DNA of 64,000 nucleotides, from the NCBI GenBank assembly GCA_963691705.1, contig OY829545.1, positions 31,855,475 through 31,919,474 of the forward strand, in the 5' to 3' direction. This DNA is from Viola odorata. Lineage: Eukaryota > Streptophyta > Magnoliopsida > Malpighiales > Violaceae. The position numbers and the translations under genes were made by a program. How positions within the stretch are numbered: position 1 is the first letter of the stretch; every line of letters begins with the position of its first letter. A model generated the notes under the pieces. The model had not been told where the DNA came from. It was given only the letters and a program-made list of their open reading frames with translations, and did not search any database. Positions 11,665-21,890 of the stretch are shown piece after piece.

Positions 11665-12129
11665 GAGGAACTGGAAAGTAAATCTACGGCGATAGAAGGA
11701 GTAAATACCTGGAACAAAAAGCCAGTAGGCCGGTCGCCGGCACCAGTGAGCGGTTGCAGTAAAACCACTCAAAAGAAGTGCAGAAGAGAGAGAGAGAAAA
11801 TGTGCAGAAACCCAGAAGCATTAGCAAAAACAGTAAAGGAGAGAGATGATTTCCTTATAAAGGAGAAAACCTAAGAAGAGACAGCCTGTAAAAACAAAAC
11901 ACGTGCAGAACCGAAAGGGACACGTGGATAGTCATTTATGCCTTCTGAAAGAAGACAGTTACTGATTGAGAGTTGAAGCCAGTTACTCGCAGCGAAAGAA
12001 ACGCTTCCGCGATCGCCCGGAAGGCCCAAAAAGAAAAAGACAAGTAAGCGATGAGACGAAAGGGAAATAAAAACATCATTTATTATGGTGAACGCCATAC
12101 GGCATCTACAAAAGACGGGCTACGCCCCA
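11665..12129 (-). promoter_or_regulatory. Leader and promoter region of gene C, element 1; poly(A) side of gene B
   Basis: On the minus strand CTTTATAAGG (near 11854-11862) is a plausible TATA box about 190 bp before the gene C start. At about 12066-12080 the minus strand reads CCATAATAAATGATG, a likely poly(A) signal for gene B just upstream. Confidence 0.5.
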
Positions 12130-12585
12130 TTAGTCGCTGGCGGACCAAGTAATGTCGTAGCAATAGACTACGTCCTCTTCATCATCGCCATCCCAGAATG
12201 GTGAATCCACATCGGTAGGGGGAGAAGGCTCACCGACCCTCTTTCTGGCGGCAGTAGTCGACCCGGTTGTTTTCTCCTTAACGCCTGGCGATACTGCCCC
12301 AACGGCGGAACCAGCAGAAGGAACCCACGGAGGCGAATCACTCAAAGGAGGAAACGATTTTTTCTCCTCCCCAGCCAGAGGAGCCAGAGAGTCGAAAAAT
12401 GACTTAGAGGCCTTGGAAGCCTCCTTCCTTCGTCGTTCAGCTTCCTTCCTCCGCCTCTTGCGACCTCGCCGGTGGACAACCGGTCTCCAAGGAGGCGATG
12501 GGGGAGGATTATCTGTGTCAGGGGTAGTCGGAGGAGTTGGCGGTGAATCCCTCGAAGCCGTACCTAGCAAATAAAAATCAGCCAT
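12130..12585 (-). CDS. Antisense cassette gene B of element 1, proline-rich/basic/acidic protein
   Basis: This is an intact 151-aa frame. The N-terminus MADFYLLGTASRDSPPTPP is conserved in all four elements. Residues about 15-35 are Pro-rich. Residues about 38-60 form a strongly basic stretch (RRGRKRRRKEAERR) that looks like a nuclear localisation signal. The C-terminus is acidic and ends with DDEEDVVYCYDITW. The family is not recognised. A basic segment plus an acidic tail would fit a nuclear regulatory or chromatin protein, but that is inference. Confidence 0.7.
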   Translation of the reverse strand: MADFYLLGTASRDSPPTPPTTPDTDNPPPSPPWRPVVHRRGRKRRRKEAERRRKEASKASKSFFDSLAPLAGEEKKSFPPLSDSPPWVPSAGSAVGAVSPGVKEKTTGSTTAARKRVGEPSPPTDVDSPFWDGDDEEDVVYCYDITWSASD

Positions 12586-13060
12586 GAGACTCGCAGAGGA
12601 TCTATAATGAAGAAAAATGAATGAGAAAGAAATGGATAAGAATGAAGGAGGAAAAGCCTCATTAAATAGCCGGGAAAAGAAGAAAAGAGACTCTTCGATC
12701 CTCCGACCCGACTCTTGAAGATTGGCACGTGTACAGTCTGAAGTGCAAATGTAGATTTGCAGTCACGCCTGTTGAAATCTCGCGCAAATCGAGAATAATG
12801 CTAATATCTGCCGATCAGTTGTTATAATAAGGACGGCGCGGAGTTAAGGCAGAACGATCAACAGAAAAACCGCCCAATGGCAAGACTGTTTTCAGTTGGG
12901 CTAAGAATATTCCTTGGAAAACGACAAAGAGCGCATTAAAGAAGAAGAACAGTTGCGAGAGGGCATGATGAAAACACTTTATTTATTATGGCCTAGTAGC
13001 CGGAAGATACATTTACAAGACAAGGAGAAAAGAGAAAAGGCCCAAAGGGAGCCACCGCTA
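12586..13060. other. Spacer between genes A and B, element 1
   Basis: The minus strand holds a weak TATA-like CTATTTAAT near 12665 for gene B and AATAAATAAA near 12976-12985 as the likely poly(A) signal of gene A. The plus strand holds TTTTCAGTTGGGC near 12889-12901, the same motif that precedes the 3' LTR; element 2 has a matching copy near 24826. Confidence 0.5.
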
Positions 13061-13438
13061 TCAGGCGTCAGAGCCTGTGTCCTCGGGCACTTCAGGAAGA
13101 TCCCTCAGGGAATCCATAACCAGAACCAGATCGTGGGAAGTGGCTCTCATCCCCTTCAGGCAGCACCCCAACATGTCCTTACGCTGCTGCAGCATAGCGA
13201 TCACCACTTGAATCCGAGAGACGGAGGCAGACAGCTTTGAAACGCTCTCCAAAGGACTGAAGTCCTCCATAGAGATGGCTCCCAGCCGGGTATAGAGCGG
13301 AGTCAGCATCCCCTGCAGCTCCAGAATATCCTCAGAAGTCTTGACCAGCATGTTCTCCAGGAAACCGACGTCACCGTCATTGAGGTTCCTGAGCGAATGA
13401 CCCTTGGAGAGAAGAAAATTCTTAGTCAAATTATCCAT
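13061..13438 (-). CDS. Antisense cassette gene A of element 1, small coiled-coil protein
   Basis: This is an intact 125-aa frame starting MDNLTKNFLLSKGHSLRNL. It is mainly helical, with a conserved core KTSEDILELQGML and QRKDMLGCCLKGMRA, and it ends in an acidic tail (PEDTGSDA). A TATA box lies about 50 bp upstream and AATAAATAAA follows the stop. It is the first antisense gene next to the 3' LTR. The same gene is open in elements 2, 3 and 4. Function unknown; a small dimerising adaptor is a guess from the coiled coil. Confidence 0.8.
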   Translation of the reverse strand: MDNLTKNFLLSKGHSLRNLNDGDVGFLENMLVKTSEDILELQGMLTPLYTRLGAISMEDFSPLESVSKLSASVSRIQVVIAMLQQRKDMLGCCLKGMRATSHDLVLVMDSLRDLPEVPEDTGSDA

Positions 13439-13487
13439 GATGCTGACTGATAGAGATGAGGAGAACGTGGATGGAGAAAGTTCTCCG

Positions 13488-13494
13488 ATTTATA
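13488..13494 (-). promoter_or_regulatory. TATA box of gene A, element 1
   Basis: The minus strand reads CCTATAAATC, 50-56 bp before the gene A start. Elements 2, 3 and 4 have TATAAAT at a similar spacing. Confidence 0.7.
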
Positions 13495-13715
13495 GGCTCC
13501 ACTGAAGGGAGGCCTTGGAAAAAGAAATTGAGGTCCTCAAAAGACGAGCCGCCCCGATATCCTCAAGGAGTGATAAGCCTAGAACGGAAGGAAGGGGTAA
13601 CGGTCGCGATACAGATACTGGAAGGAGTACGAGGCAGAGTCTGAAAAAACTCCGAAAGACACGATATCACTGGTGGCCCTGACGCTAAAACCATAAGGTT
13701 ACCGGTATCCACAGT

Positions 13716-13860
13716 GTAAGGCCGCGTTGATGTCACCAGTGGCCCTAGATGCGTAAAACCGCGTTGTCATCACAGGCGTCTGGTGGTATGAAGCCGCGAT
13801 GACCATAAGGTAGCTGATGGCGTAAAGCCGCGTTGATACCGCTGCTCTCTCGGGCGTAAA
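13716..13860. repeat. Imperfect tandem repeats upstream of gene A, element 1
   Basis: The core GTAAAxCCGCGTTGA recurs about four times with a spacing near 40 bp, about 220-370 bp upstream of the gene A TATA box. Element 3 has the same array in the same place (37255-37395). Elements 2 and 4 lack it because their gene A lies only about 200 bp from the LTR. Confidence 0.6.
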
Positions 13861-14173
13861 AGAATAAATTGGGGCTCGTGTGACCTCAGACCTCTGTAAG
13901 TATAAGGTTTGCTAACCTCTGTATAAGTATCTATCTCCTCTGTGTCTTTGCAGTACACTCGAAAGGACGATAGCCCCGAATATATGCCAGCCTAGGGCAC
14001 GGCCTGGTTGAATATACGCCGCACGTAATCCAACAACGGTCCTTCTATGACTTGAACGAAGTGGAGACTTCATAAGCCCTATCGAGAGGCCAAGAAGATT
14101 AATATCGCCTCATGACCGAGCGGATCCCTATTCTAAGATATCAGACGTGGATAACCCTTGGTGAACACTCGGG

Positions 14174-14193
14174 CTAGTTTTCAGTTGGGCTTA
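14174..14193 (+). other. Conserved motif directly before the 3' LTR (polypurine-tract position)
   Basis: CTAGTTTTCAGTTGGGCTTA sits where a polypurine tract is expected, but it is not purine-rich. Elements 2, 3 and 4 carry close versions of the same motif directly before TGATAAC. Confidence 0.6.
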
Positions 14194-14719
14194 TGATAAC
14201 AATTGGAATGCTCCTGACGACAACATTAGGGATACGGCCTCTATCCTGGACAAGTTTCTATACGCTTCCCTGAAATGCCAACCTATCGCCTGGGCCAGCG
14301 GAAATTTCCTAGGATGGTCGACTTCAGCGGGGGGGATCTCATGCGTCTTTACACGCACGGCGTCATCCCATCCTAGGAGACTGGAGAATATATCGCCCCA
14401 GATAGGCCTCACTCGATTATCGCCCGCGATGACGGACCTGATATCGCTGCGAGCGATACCCTCAGAAGGTGTCTTCCCCTATCGCTGTCAGGTATCGCTA
14501 ATTTCGGTCTATAAATACCCCCACCTTACCAAACAGAGAGGAGGATCGAGATCATCTTGGAGAAACTCTACCACTTTGAAAACTTAAATTGACTTAAGCA
14601 TCGGAGTGTCTACGCCGGAGTCCCCCTCCGGCGCTTTGCAGGTACCTCCGACGTCGACCGCCTCCTGTACGACCGCCGGCGGCTGCCGTTCCGCTCAGAA
14701 GAGGTCTCGGATCTTATCA
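14194..14719 (+). repeat. 3' LTR of element 1
   Basis: The 526-bp LTR starts TGATAAC and ends TCTTATCA, with TATAAATA at 14510-14517 and the GC hairpin at 14613-14633. It also has a 7-G run at about 14329-14335 in U3, the site that is expanded in one LTR of element 3. The following bases CAGGT should be the target duplication, but the left copy is outside the window. Confidence 0.93.
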
Positions 14720-16873
14720 CAGGTGATACTTTATACTTATACCTTGGTGTTGCCGATGAAGTGGTTAGTGTCGTCCTTGTGCGAGACGACAACCGTGTCC
14801 ACCACCCCATGTTCTTTGTTATCCATGTCCTGAAAGATGCCGAGCTGCGATATGCACGCATTGAAAAAATAGCGTTTGCGTTGTTATAGGCCACGCGCAA
14901 AATGGACAGGTATTTTTAGGCCTACCTCGTCATTGTACTCACAGATCAACCCTTGAAAAGGACTTTCAGGAAGCCTGAGTCTTCAGGAAAGATGCTAATT
15001 TGGGCCATTGAACTCGAGCAATTTGGGCTACAGTATAAAGCCCGACCATCCATAAAAGCCCAAGTCCTAGCAGACTTCATAGCCGAGTGCACCTTCATGC
15101 AAGATCCATTGACAGACTTACCCGAAGAAGAAAGAGATGATTTGGATCTCCCATTCCCCGAAACTTACACCGACTTGTGGGTTGTCCACGTAGACGGAGC
15201 CAAGAACCAAGAACTAGCTGGAGCAGGAATCTTAGTAAATAAACCACTAGGCATACAGATACGATATGCCATCAGAATCTTGCAACTATTATCCAATAAT
15301 GCGGCAAAATATGAGGCGCTACTGGACACAGGATAGGAAAGAATTTATCCTTGAAAGCCATACATGACGCTGGAGTAATGGGAGACTTACGGCTATTAAT
15401 ATACGGTGACTCTAAGTTAGTGATAGACCAAGTCTTGGGAAATTCTCAAGCTAGAGAACCTATTATGATTCAATATCTCTCCAAAGTGAAGCGCGAGTTG
15501 ATAGGAATAAGAAAAAGAAGTATACATGTCAACATCGAACACGTCCCCCGAGGCTGATAATCTCGCCAAGATTGCAGCGAGCCCTGAGGCATCCATACCC
15601 ACTGACGTATACTTTGAAGAAATTTCTGCGTCTTCCTTCATGGAAGAAAAAACGTCTCTCTGTGTCGAAGAAATCAAAGACGACCGGCGGATTCCTATCA
15701 TAAAATTTCTAAAGCACGATGAATTGCCCGAAGATAATGCCGAAAAGAAAAAAAGTGTTAAAATAGGCAGCACGATATACATATTACGAGGGGGAATTAG
15801 TTCGGAGATGTTTCTCTCATCCAGCTGCCAAATGTATAACGGAACAAGAAGGCCTCCACACCTTGCGAGAGATCCACGAAGGAATATGCGGTATGCATGT
15901 GTCTGGCGGTACTTTGTCCGCACAAGTCTTTAGGTCAGCATTCTATTGGCCTACCATTTACAGGGACTGCGACAACTTTGTACGAACCTTTCAGAAATGT
16001 CAAGAGTTCGCTAAGATTCCCAGACGACCTGCCACGGAAATCTCTAAAATCGTTGCTCCCTGTCCCTTTGCTAAATGGGGAATTGACATCCTAGGCCCGT
16101 TTCCAAAAGCCAGATCTCAGCCGAAATTTGTGGTCGCGGCAGTGGACTACTTCATAAAATGGGCGGAAGCGGAAGCGGTTATTATGCCATTTCGCATACC
16201 TCGCGTGTTAGTCAGCGATAACGAGACACAATTTACAAGTCAATTCTTTAGAGACCAGTGCGCTGAATTCCAGATGGAAAAAAGATTTTCTTCCGTAGCC
16301 CACCCACAAACTAATGGACTCGTGGAGGTAACCAATCGAAGTATCCTCAGTGGTATCAAGAAAAACCTAGAGGGTGCCAAAAAGAAGTGGGCAGATGAGC
16401 TACCGTATGTGATGTGGGCGTACCGCATGACTGTCAAAACCAGTACAGGGGAAACACCCTTCGCATTGGCTTTCGATACTGAGGTCGTCGCGCTGGTAGA
16501 AATTGGTACCCCAAGCCTGCGAGTGGCGTACTTTAAAGAAGAAATAAATGGAGAGAGGCTATGGGCAAACCTCGACGCGTTGCCAGAATTACATGAAGAA
16601 ACACTCCTGAAAATGTTGCATTAAAAGAGAAAGATGGCACGATATCACAACGAACGCGTTAAAGAACGATTGCTGAAAGCAGAAGACTTGGTACTCAGGG
16701 ACAAACAAGCGGCCGGACAACGCATGTGGAAACTCAGTCCAAACTAGGATGGCCCATTTCGCGTCACCCGCGTTATTGGAAAGGGAGCATACCACCTGGA
16801 AACACTTGACGGTACTCCCTTACCAAACTCTTGGAATATAGCTCGTTTGAAACTATATCATGCTAGAATCTGA
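14720..16873 (+). pseudogene. pol: pol fragment of element 2 (RNase H, second RNase H, integrase)
   Basis: Translation resumes at the RT-linked RNase H (GDTLYLYLGVADEVV). It continues through the second RNase H (HVDGAK near 15190) and integrase (GIDILGPFPKA near 16085, SDNETQFTSQF near 16215, NGLVEVTN near 16315, catalytic Glu kept) to LKLYHARI at the stop. Breaks include TAG codons near 14886 and 14917, a lost segment after 15336, a frameshift near 15540-15560, one or more further frame changes near 15750-15860, a deletion of about 20 codons near 16180 and a TAA at 16622. About 2.15 kb remain. Confidence 0.88.
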
Positions 16874-16979
16874 TATGCCTTTGTACGTTTGGATAACGTT
16901 AGTAATAACATGCGTTAACGGTCAATTCAAAAATATAGTCGTGTGTTTTCGTGGTTGATTACGTGCAGGTAATGAAGGG

Positions 16980-17409
16980 TGCCAGGAGTGAAAATCCTAT
17001 CCTTGTGACAACCGCTCCTGATCAGACAGCTCACTAAGACGAGGCACGCCCTGGCATACTTAAAGATTCAACGCCAGGAGTGAAAATCCTATCCTTGTGA
17101 CAACCGTGCTAACACAGACGGCTCACTAAGACGAGGCACACCCTGGCACCCCCGGAGGTGAAAATCCTATCCTTGTGACAACCGTGCTAACACAGACGAC
17201 TCACTAAGATGAGGCATGCTCTGGGGAAAAGAAGACTCCACCCTGGAAGTGAAAATCCTATCCTTGTGACGGACGTGCTAATACAGACGGCTCACTAAGA
17301 CGAGGCACGCTCCAGGGAAGCGAGGACTCAACGCCTGGAAGTGAAAATCCTATCCTTGTGAAAACCGATCCTGATCAGACGGCTCACTAAGATGAGGCAT
17401 GGTCTAGGC
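16980..17409 (+). repeat. Structured tandem repeat array after pol, element 2 (five units)
   Basis: Five units of 77, 75, 77, 77 and 77 nt lie at 16980-17056, 17073-17147, 17150-17226, 17241-17317 and 17333-17409. The inner part is nearly constant (GTGAAAATCCTATCCTTGTG, an inner hairpin such as CCGT...ACGG, then CTCACTAAGA and GAGGCA). The closing stems are TGCCAGG/CCTGGCA, GCCAGG/CCTGGC, CCCCGGA/TCTGGGG, CCCTGGA/TCCAGGG and GCCTGGA/TCTAGGC. The arms change together, and the two imperfect pairs are G-T on the plus strand. GTGA and TCAC inside can form a second stem. This suggests an RNA structure in the sense transcript. Confidence 0.78.
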
Positions 17410-17480
17410 CAACTGTGGAAATTCAAAACAAATAATGATATCCCAGCAAGTAACCGGACGACAAATACCCGGTGAAGTGG

Positions 17481-17586
17481 CTGGATGAGAAGATGACACA
17501 AGTAATGCCCCGGCAAGGCCGGATCCAGCGAGCCTGGATGAGAAAGTAACATGAGTAATGCCCCGGTGAGGCCGGATTGAGCGAGG
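17481..17586. repeat. 53-bp tandem repeat, two copies
   Basis: CTGGATGAGAA...AGTAATGCCCCGG...GGCCGGAT is present twice in a row with a 53-bp period in the element 2 spacer. Confidence 0.6.
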
Positions 17587-18821
17587 TTGAATGGAAAAGC
17601 AATACCAATAATACCCTGATAGATGCGGGTGAAGGCCCATAGATGCCATTAATGTTTATCATTGCATGCCATTTTAGTAACACAGTAAAGCAACAATGGA
17701 GAGTATGCAGGAGAATCGATGAAACATCGAAACAATAAAGAGATCAGAACCCGTGAAAGCGGCAATATCGCACAGTCGCGAGTATACTATTAACGGCCAA
17801 TGTTCTGTCATCCTGACTCAAGAAACACTGCCAGGTACTTTTAACACCAATCATACTAATCCCCTTAAGGATATGATATCTTCCATCTAAGGAACAAACA
17901 TGAATCTATGGATATCCAAGAAGTATCCCTCATTATTTAACGGGGGAACACGGCAACAGTAAAGAGGGCAACACTACAATATCTTCTACCCACAATATTG
18001 GCGAAAATTTATCGCCATATTATTTTCTCCCTGACAGGGGAACGTATATTCTACGATGTCATATTGCTCTGACAGTTATTCCTGCAGAAAAGGATACATC
18101 TACATCTATTTATATGGCATCTTCTGCTAACGATGAATATCTATATCAATACAGCATTATTATGAAAATTCTCATTTATGAAGTTATCTCGTTCATTAAA
18201 CTACCTCTTCGAGGGATAATGGAAATATCCAAGACACCAATGCTTTTAGAATGATATTCTTCGCTTAAAGGCGTACACGGCGATACCGCCATAATACTTT
18301 CTCTTGCCGAAATGGATTATATGTTACATATCGTGGGTAATATCTGTTATGATATCTCACCATAGTGAGTTGTGTCTTTGAAGCTATCTGGTAAGCAGCG
18401 TTATCTCACAAGGACATTCTATTCCGGCCATAGGAAATGCACATGCCTAGTCATGTCGCGATATCTTGGAAAATATCTATTATTACGTGTCTATGATTCT
18501 ACAGATTATATGGTAATTCTATGATTCTATAGATTATATGGTAATTCTATGATTATGCTATCTCCACCGAAATTCTGTGATCTTGCTACATTATGGCAGC
18601 CTTGCGGATAATACTCAAATCTATTGTCAACATCATCATCTTAATATCGGCATCAAGTTCGGAGAATAAGAAACAGCGCAAAGAAGACCAACAGCAAAGG
18701 GAGATAGCAAATAAAATATATAGTTGTTCAAAAACCTTGAGGGTTACAAAGGCAAAAGCCTCCAAATAGAAAAACAAAAATGGGGAGACGCCCAAAGTTC
18801 AGAAAGAATGGCAGAAGATGC
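17587..18821. other. Non-coding spacer of element 2
   Basis: The stretch is AT-rich and holds no credible gene. A 28-bp direct repeat (CTATGATTCTAxAGATTATA...) occurs twice at 18491-18546. Confidence 0.5.
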
Positions 18822-21263
18822 TTATGGCACTGCTGTCCCGCTACCCCCCCATCCCTCACGATTTTTCGCCTTTGCCAGGTAAACATTTTCATCAGTAAGG
18901 ACCACAGACCTCTCCTGAAAGATGCGAGTAATGTCATCAACGTAAAACGCATCTACCCTATAATGCTGCATGAAGGAGTCAGCCATGACGCCTGCAGTCT
19001 CCTGGCAATACCACGTGCATTTCTCCGCCGACTCCTTTTTCAGTGCAACATTCTCCTTTTCTAGCACGGCATTCTTATTTTGTTTTGCCGCTAGTTCGGC
19101 GTTAAATGTAGTAACCCGGGCAGCTTCCCATTTACTAGCATCTTCCATCTCTTTCTTGACAATCGGCAAGGCCTTTACCAGATCCTGGCGCTCCCCTGAT
19201 AACTTCTCCACTTCTTCCTGCTTTTTAGCAAGTTCTTCTGAAATCTGGCGGTGGGCGCCACGTAGCTCATCGGAGAAAGAAGTGAGAGAAGCAACTTTCC
19301 TCGTCATATGCTTGGCCCAATAATGAAAATTGTAGAAAGTAGAAAATATACCAGAGCATACCGAATGTAACTGCTCCTCGGGAGTTTGAGAAAAACACAC
19401 CTCCTACTCTTCCTGGAGCAATAACAGATGAGCGACCAGAAGAGAAGAAGCCGCAGAGGAGCCGTCACCCCCTACAGCCGCAAAGCCAGTCCTACGCTAG
19501 CCACTAAGGTCAATTTGATGAGTAACGGGCCCAGAATAGGCTAGCGTACTCAGATTAGCCATAAGACGAGGAGCAGCAACCTCCCCCTCAGAAGGTGGGA
19601 ACACTGGAGCATTCGAGGGAACAAAAAACAAGGTAGTCGGGGACGAATGTTAATGAGAAGAAGCTCCCATAATGAGCCTAAATGAATCATGAGAATGGAC
19701 GGTGGAAAATCAGACTCTAGGAGATCGAGGGTGAAACCCACGACATGGGAAGCGGAAGGAGGAGGTGATGTGTCAAAGGAACAGGCGAAACATGAAAGGA
19801 CTTGGTAGCCTCTGCAGTCCTCAAAAGATCATAAGTCTGACCACCAGAAGGTACCTCGGAAACCAAGGCAGTACCATGCTCCTCCTGATTGATAATGTGA
19901 CCCCCCGACACCCCTACGACCTCCTCGCTATGTCGCGCCTTCTTACGACACTCTTGAAATACATGGGACAGATTCATGTTATCGACCGAGGAAGCACGAA
20001 CAGAAGCAGTGGCAGTCTTGTAGAAAAACATGCATCAGAAAAAGTAAAGAAATAGGAGAAAGCGGTGAAAAATGTTAAAAAACGCACTTGAGATAACAGG
20101 GGAATTGAAGGGACGCCTATAGGAATGGCTTCATCAGTTGTTGCCTCTAAAGAAACAACCGTATCGGAAGGCGGAGAAGGGGCATTAACACTTCTTGTTC
20201 TTCTCTTCTTGGTAACACGAGGCCGAGAAGAAGACGCTTGAATAGGATTAACGGCGACAGAAACAGCCGAAACCAAAATAGGAACAGCGACAGCTCCCTC
20301 GCCAATCTGAGAAGAAGACCTTGAACGAGACTAATTTCCGCAGCAGACGATTGAACAAGATTAACAGCCGCAACGGCAGCGGCGGCACCAGCGGCAACGA
20401 CAGTAGCGGCGACTTCCTCTCTTTCCTTCTTCTTTTGAGCCCTTCTCTCCCGCCTCCTAATGCACTCGGGCTTCCAGCCGCGCGGAGGAACTGCACAAAT
20501 ACGAGATAACGTTAGCATTAGTATCTCCTAGAACAACAAAGAAAACAGCAAAATACTCACCCTCAACACATTCTCGAAGGTCGGTCCCGCAGGCCAATTT
20601 ACGAGTATGGACGCTAAAATCCAACTCGAGCGGTTTGTCCAACCAACCTTGCTCGAGTGAAGGAAGAGGCTGTCGCCCACCCCAGGCCCCGTCCCTGATA
20701 TGATGATTAAAACCAGTCCTCCACCAAGGGTCAGAAAAACTAATAACGAAGAACCCATTTTTCCAACTATCAATAGAAGACTCAAGGTGCATGAGCGTCC
20801 AGGTAAAGGGTTTTAGCGATTCGTCATCATAACGGGGCGATATTGCTATCACTCCTCTACGAGTATACAATTGAAAAAGGGAACGAAGCAGTAAAAGGGA
20901 GGGAGAAGCAATCCCCTTAAATGTACAGAGTTTTATGAAGGCGTAAATACAACAGTATGCATTAAGGCTCAGTTGGGTAGGATCTAAATCAAGTTCAGTA
21001 AACAATTGTACCACTAAGGGATCAAGAGGAAACTGGAAACCATAACCAAACATCTTGGCATACAAAATTCTACGGTTGCCGGGTAATTCACTGTTGAGAC
21101 GGAGCGAATTAGGGGAAATCTCAACCGAACAATCTTCAAGAATGTGGGCATTATATTTATTTAACCGCCACTAGAGCACGGCCGAAGATGTGATAGTGGA
21201 AACGATGTTTTCAATCTTTTCCTCCCCAATAGATTTGGGTCGAGGACGACGAGTTCTAGCCAT
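18822..21263 (-). pseudogene. Antisense cassette gene D of element 2, broken
   Basis: The start MARTRRPRPKS is at 21263. Exon 1 (21263-20561) contains the Transposase_28-like domain (MFGYGFQFP, LDPTQLSLNAYC) and one early stop near 21173. Intron 1 (20560-20491) has GTGAGT, branch point TACTAAT and TGTGCAG, phase 1 as in the other copies. Exon 2 is basic then Ala-rich and frameshifted. A second intron is likely at about 20085-20022. Exon 3 has several stops but keeps the C-terminal coiled coil (19400-18822) with CQETAGVMADSF. It is the same gene as D in elements 1, 3 and 4. Confidence 0.75.
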
Positions 21264-21426
21264 GATAAAATTAAAAAGAAGAAAATAGTGACAGAGAAGA
21301 ACTGAAGTACCTTTCTTAAGAGAAACTCAGAGTATCCAGATGGTGGAAAGAAGAAACGCAAATCTCCTTTTTGTGTACTATGGAAAAAGTGAAATAGCAA
21401 AAGAAGGAAAAGAAGCATATGGCAGG

Positions 21427-21433
21427 TTTTATA
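21427..21433 (-). promoter_or_regulatory. TATA box of gene D, element 2
   Basis: The minus strand reads GGTTTATAAAACC about 165 bp before the gene D start. Elements 3 and 4 have TATAAAA at a similar distance. Confidence 0.6.
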
Positions 21434-21890
21434 AACCTAGCGGTTAACCAAAACGACTATTATAACGGTCGTTGTGTGGGACGCGTCAGGGGGAAAAGAC
21501 ACGCGCAATGAGTGCAATTTTGGAAAAGCGAGAAGACGGTTCGATCTTACGAATCCCTAGGGGGCGCCAACTCATAACCCCTCCACAAAGGGACACGTCT
21601 GACCATCATGACTTCTTCCCTCGCATTAATAAGGGATTCTCAAGCATTAAATGCTCTAAAAAGTGAAATCGATTCTCAAATCAAAATAAACGCAATAATG
21701 CGACAGTCAAGGTAATGCGGGACAGAGCGTTAACACGATTGATATCTGTCAAGATAGCACGAAGGAGGAAGATAATGCTACAAAGATCAATTATTATTTG
21801 GAAAAGAGTTTAGGCGTTATTACAAGCGTTATTACAGGCGTCATTGCAAAGCAAATGGTGTCAATGTTCAAATTTAGAAAGAAACAATAA

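Larger units (their letters stand above)
1..14719 (+). mobile_element. Tat-lineage Ty3/gypsy LTR retrotransposon, element 1 (5' end cut by window)
   Basis: The element runs from a partial 5' LTR at the window start to a complete 3' LTR ending at 14719. Window base 1 matches base 14512 of the 3' LTR, so about 318 bp of the 5' LTR lie outside and the full element is about 15.0 kb. The order is LTR, PBS, gag-pol (+), structured repeat array, antisense genes D, C, B, A (-), 3' LTR. The second RNase H before integrase and the antisense ORFs place it in the Tat lineage. The two LTRs differ at 2 of the 208 comparable bases, so insertion was recent. It interrupts the pol of element 2: the base after its LTR continues the element 2 RT/RNase H frame. 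Confidence 0.93.

Noticed and set aside
16980..17409. CRISPR-like array, from regular repeats and spacing
   Set aside because: The host is a plant. The conserved part is about 60 nt, there are no unique spacers, and the variable arms pair with each other.
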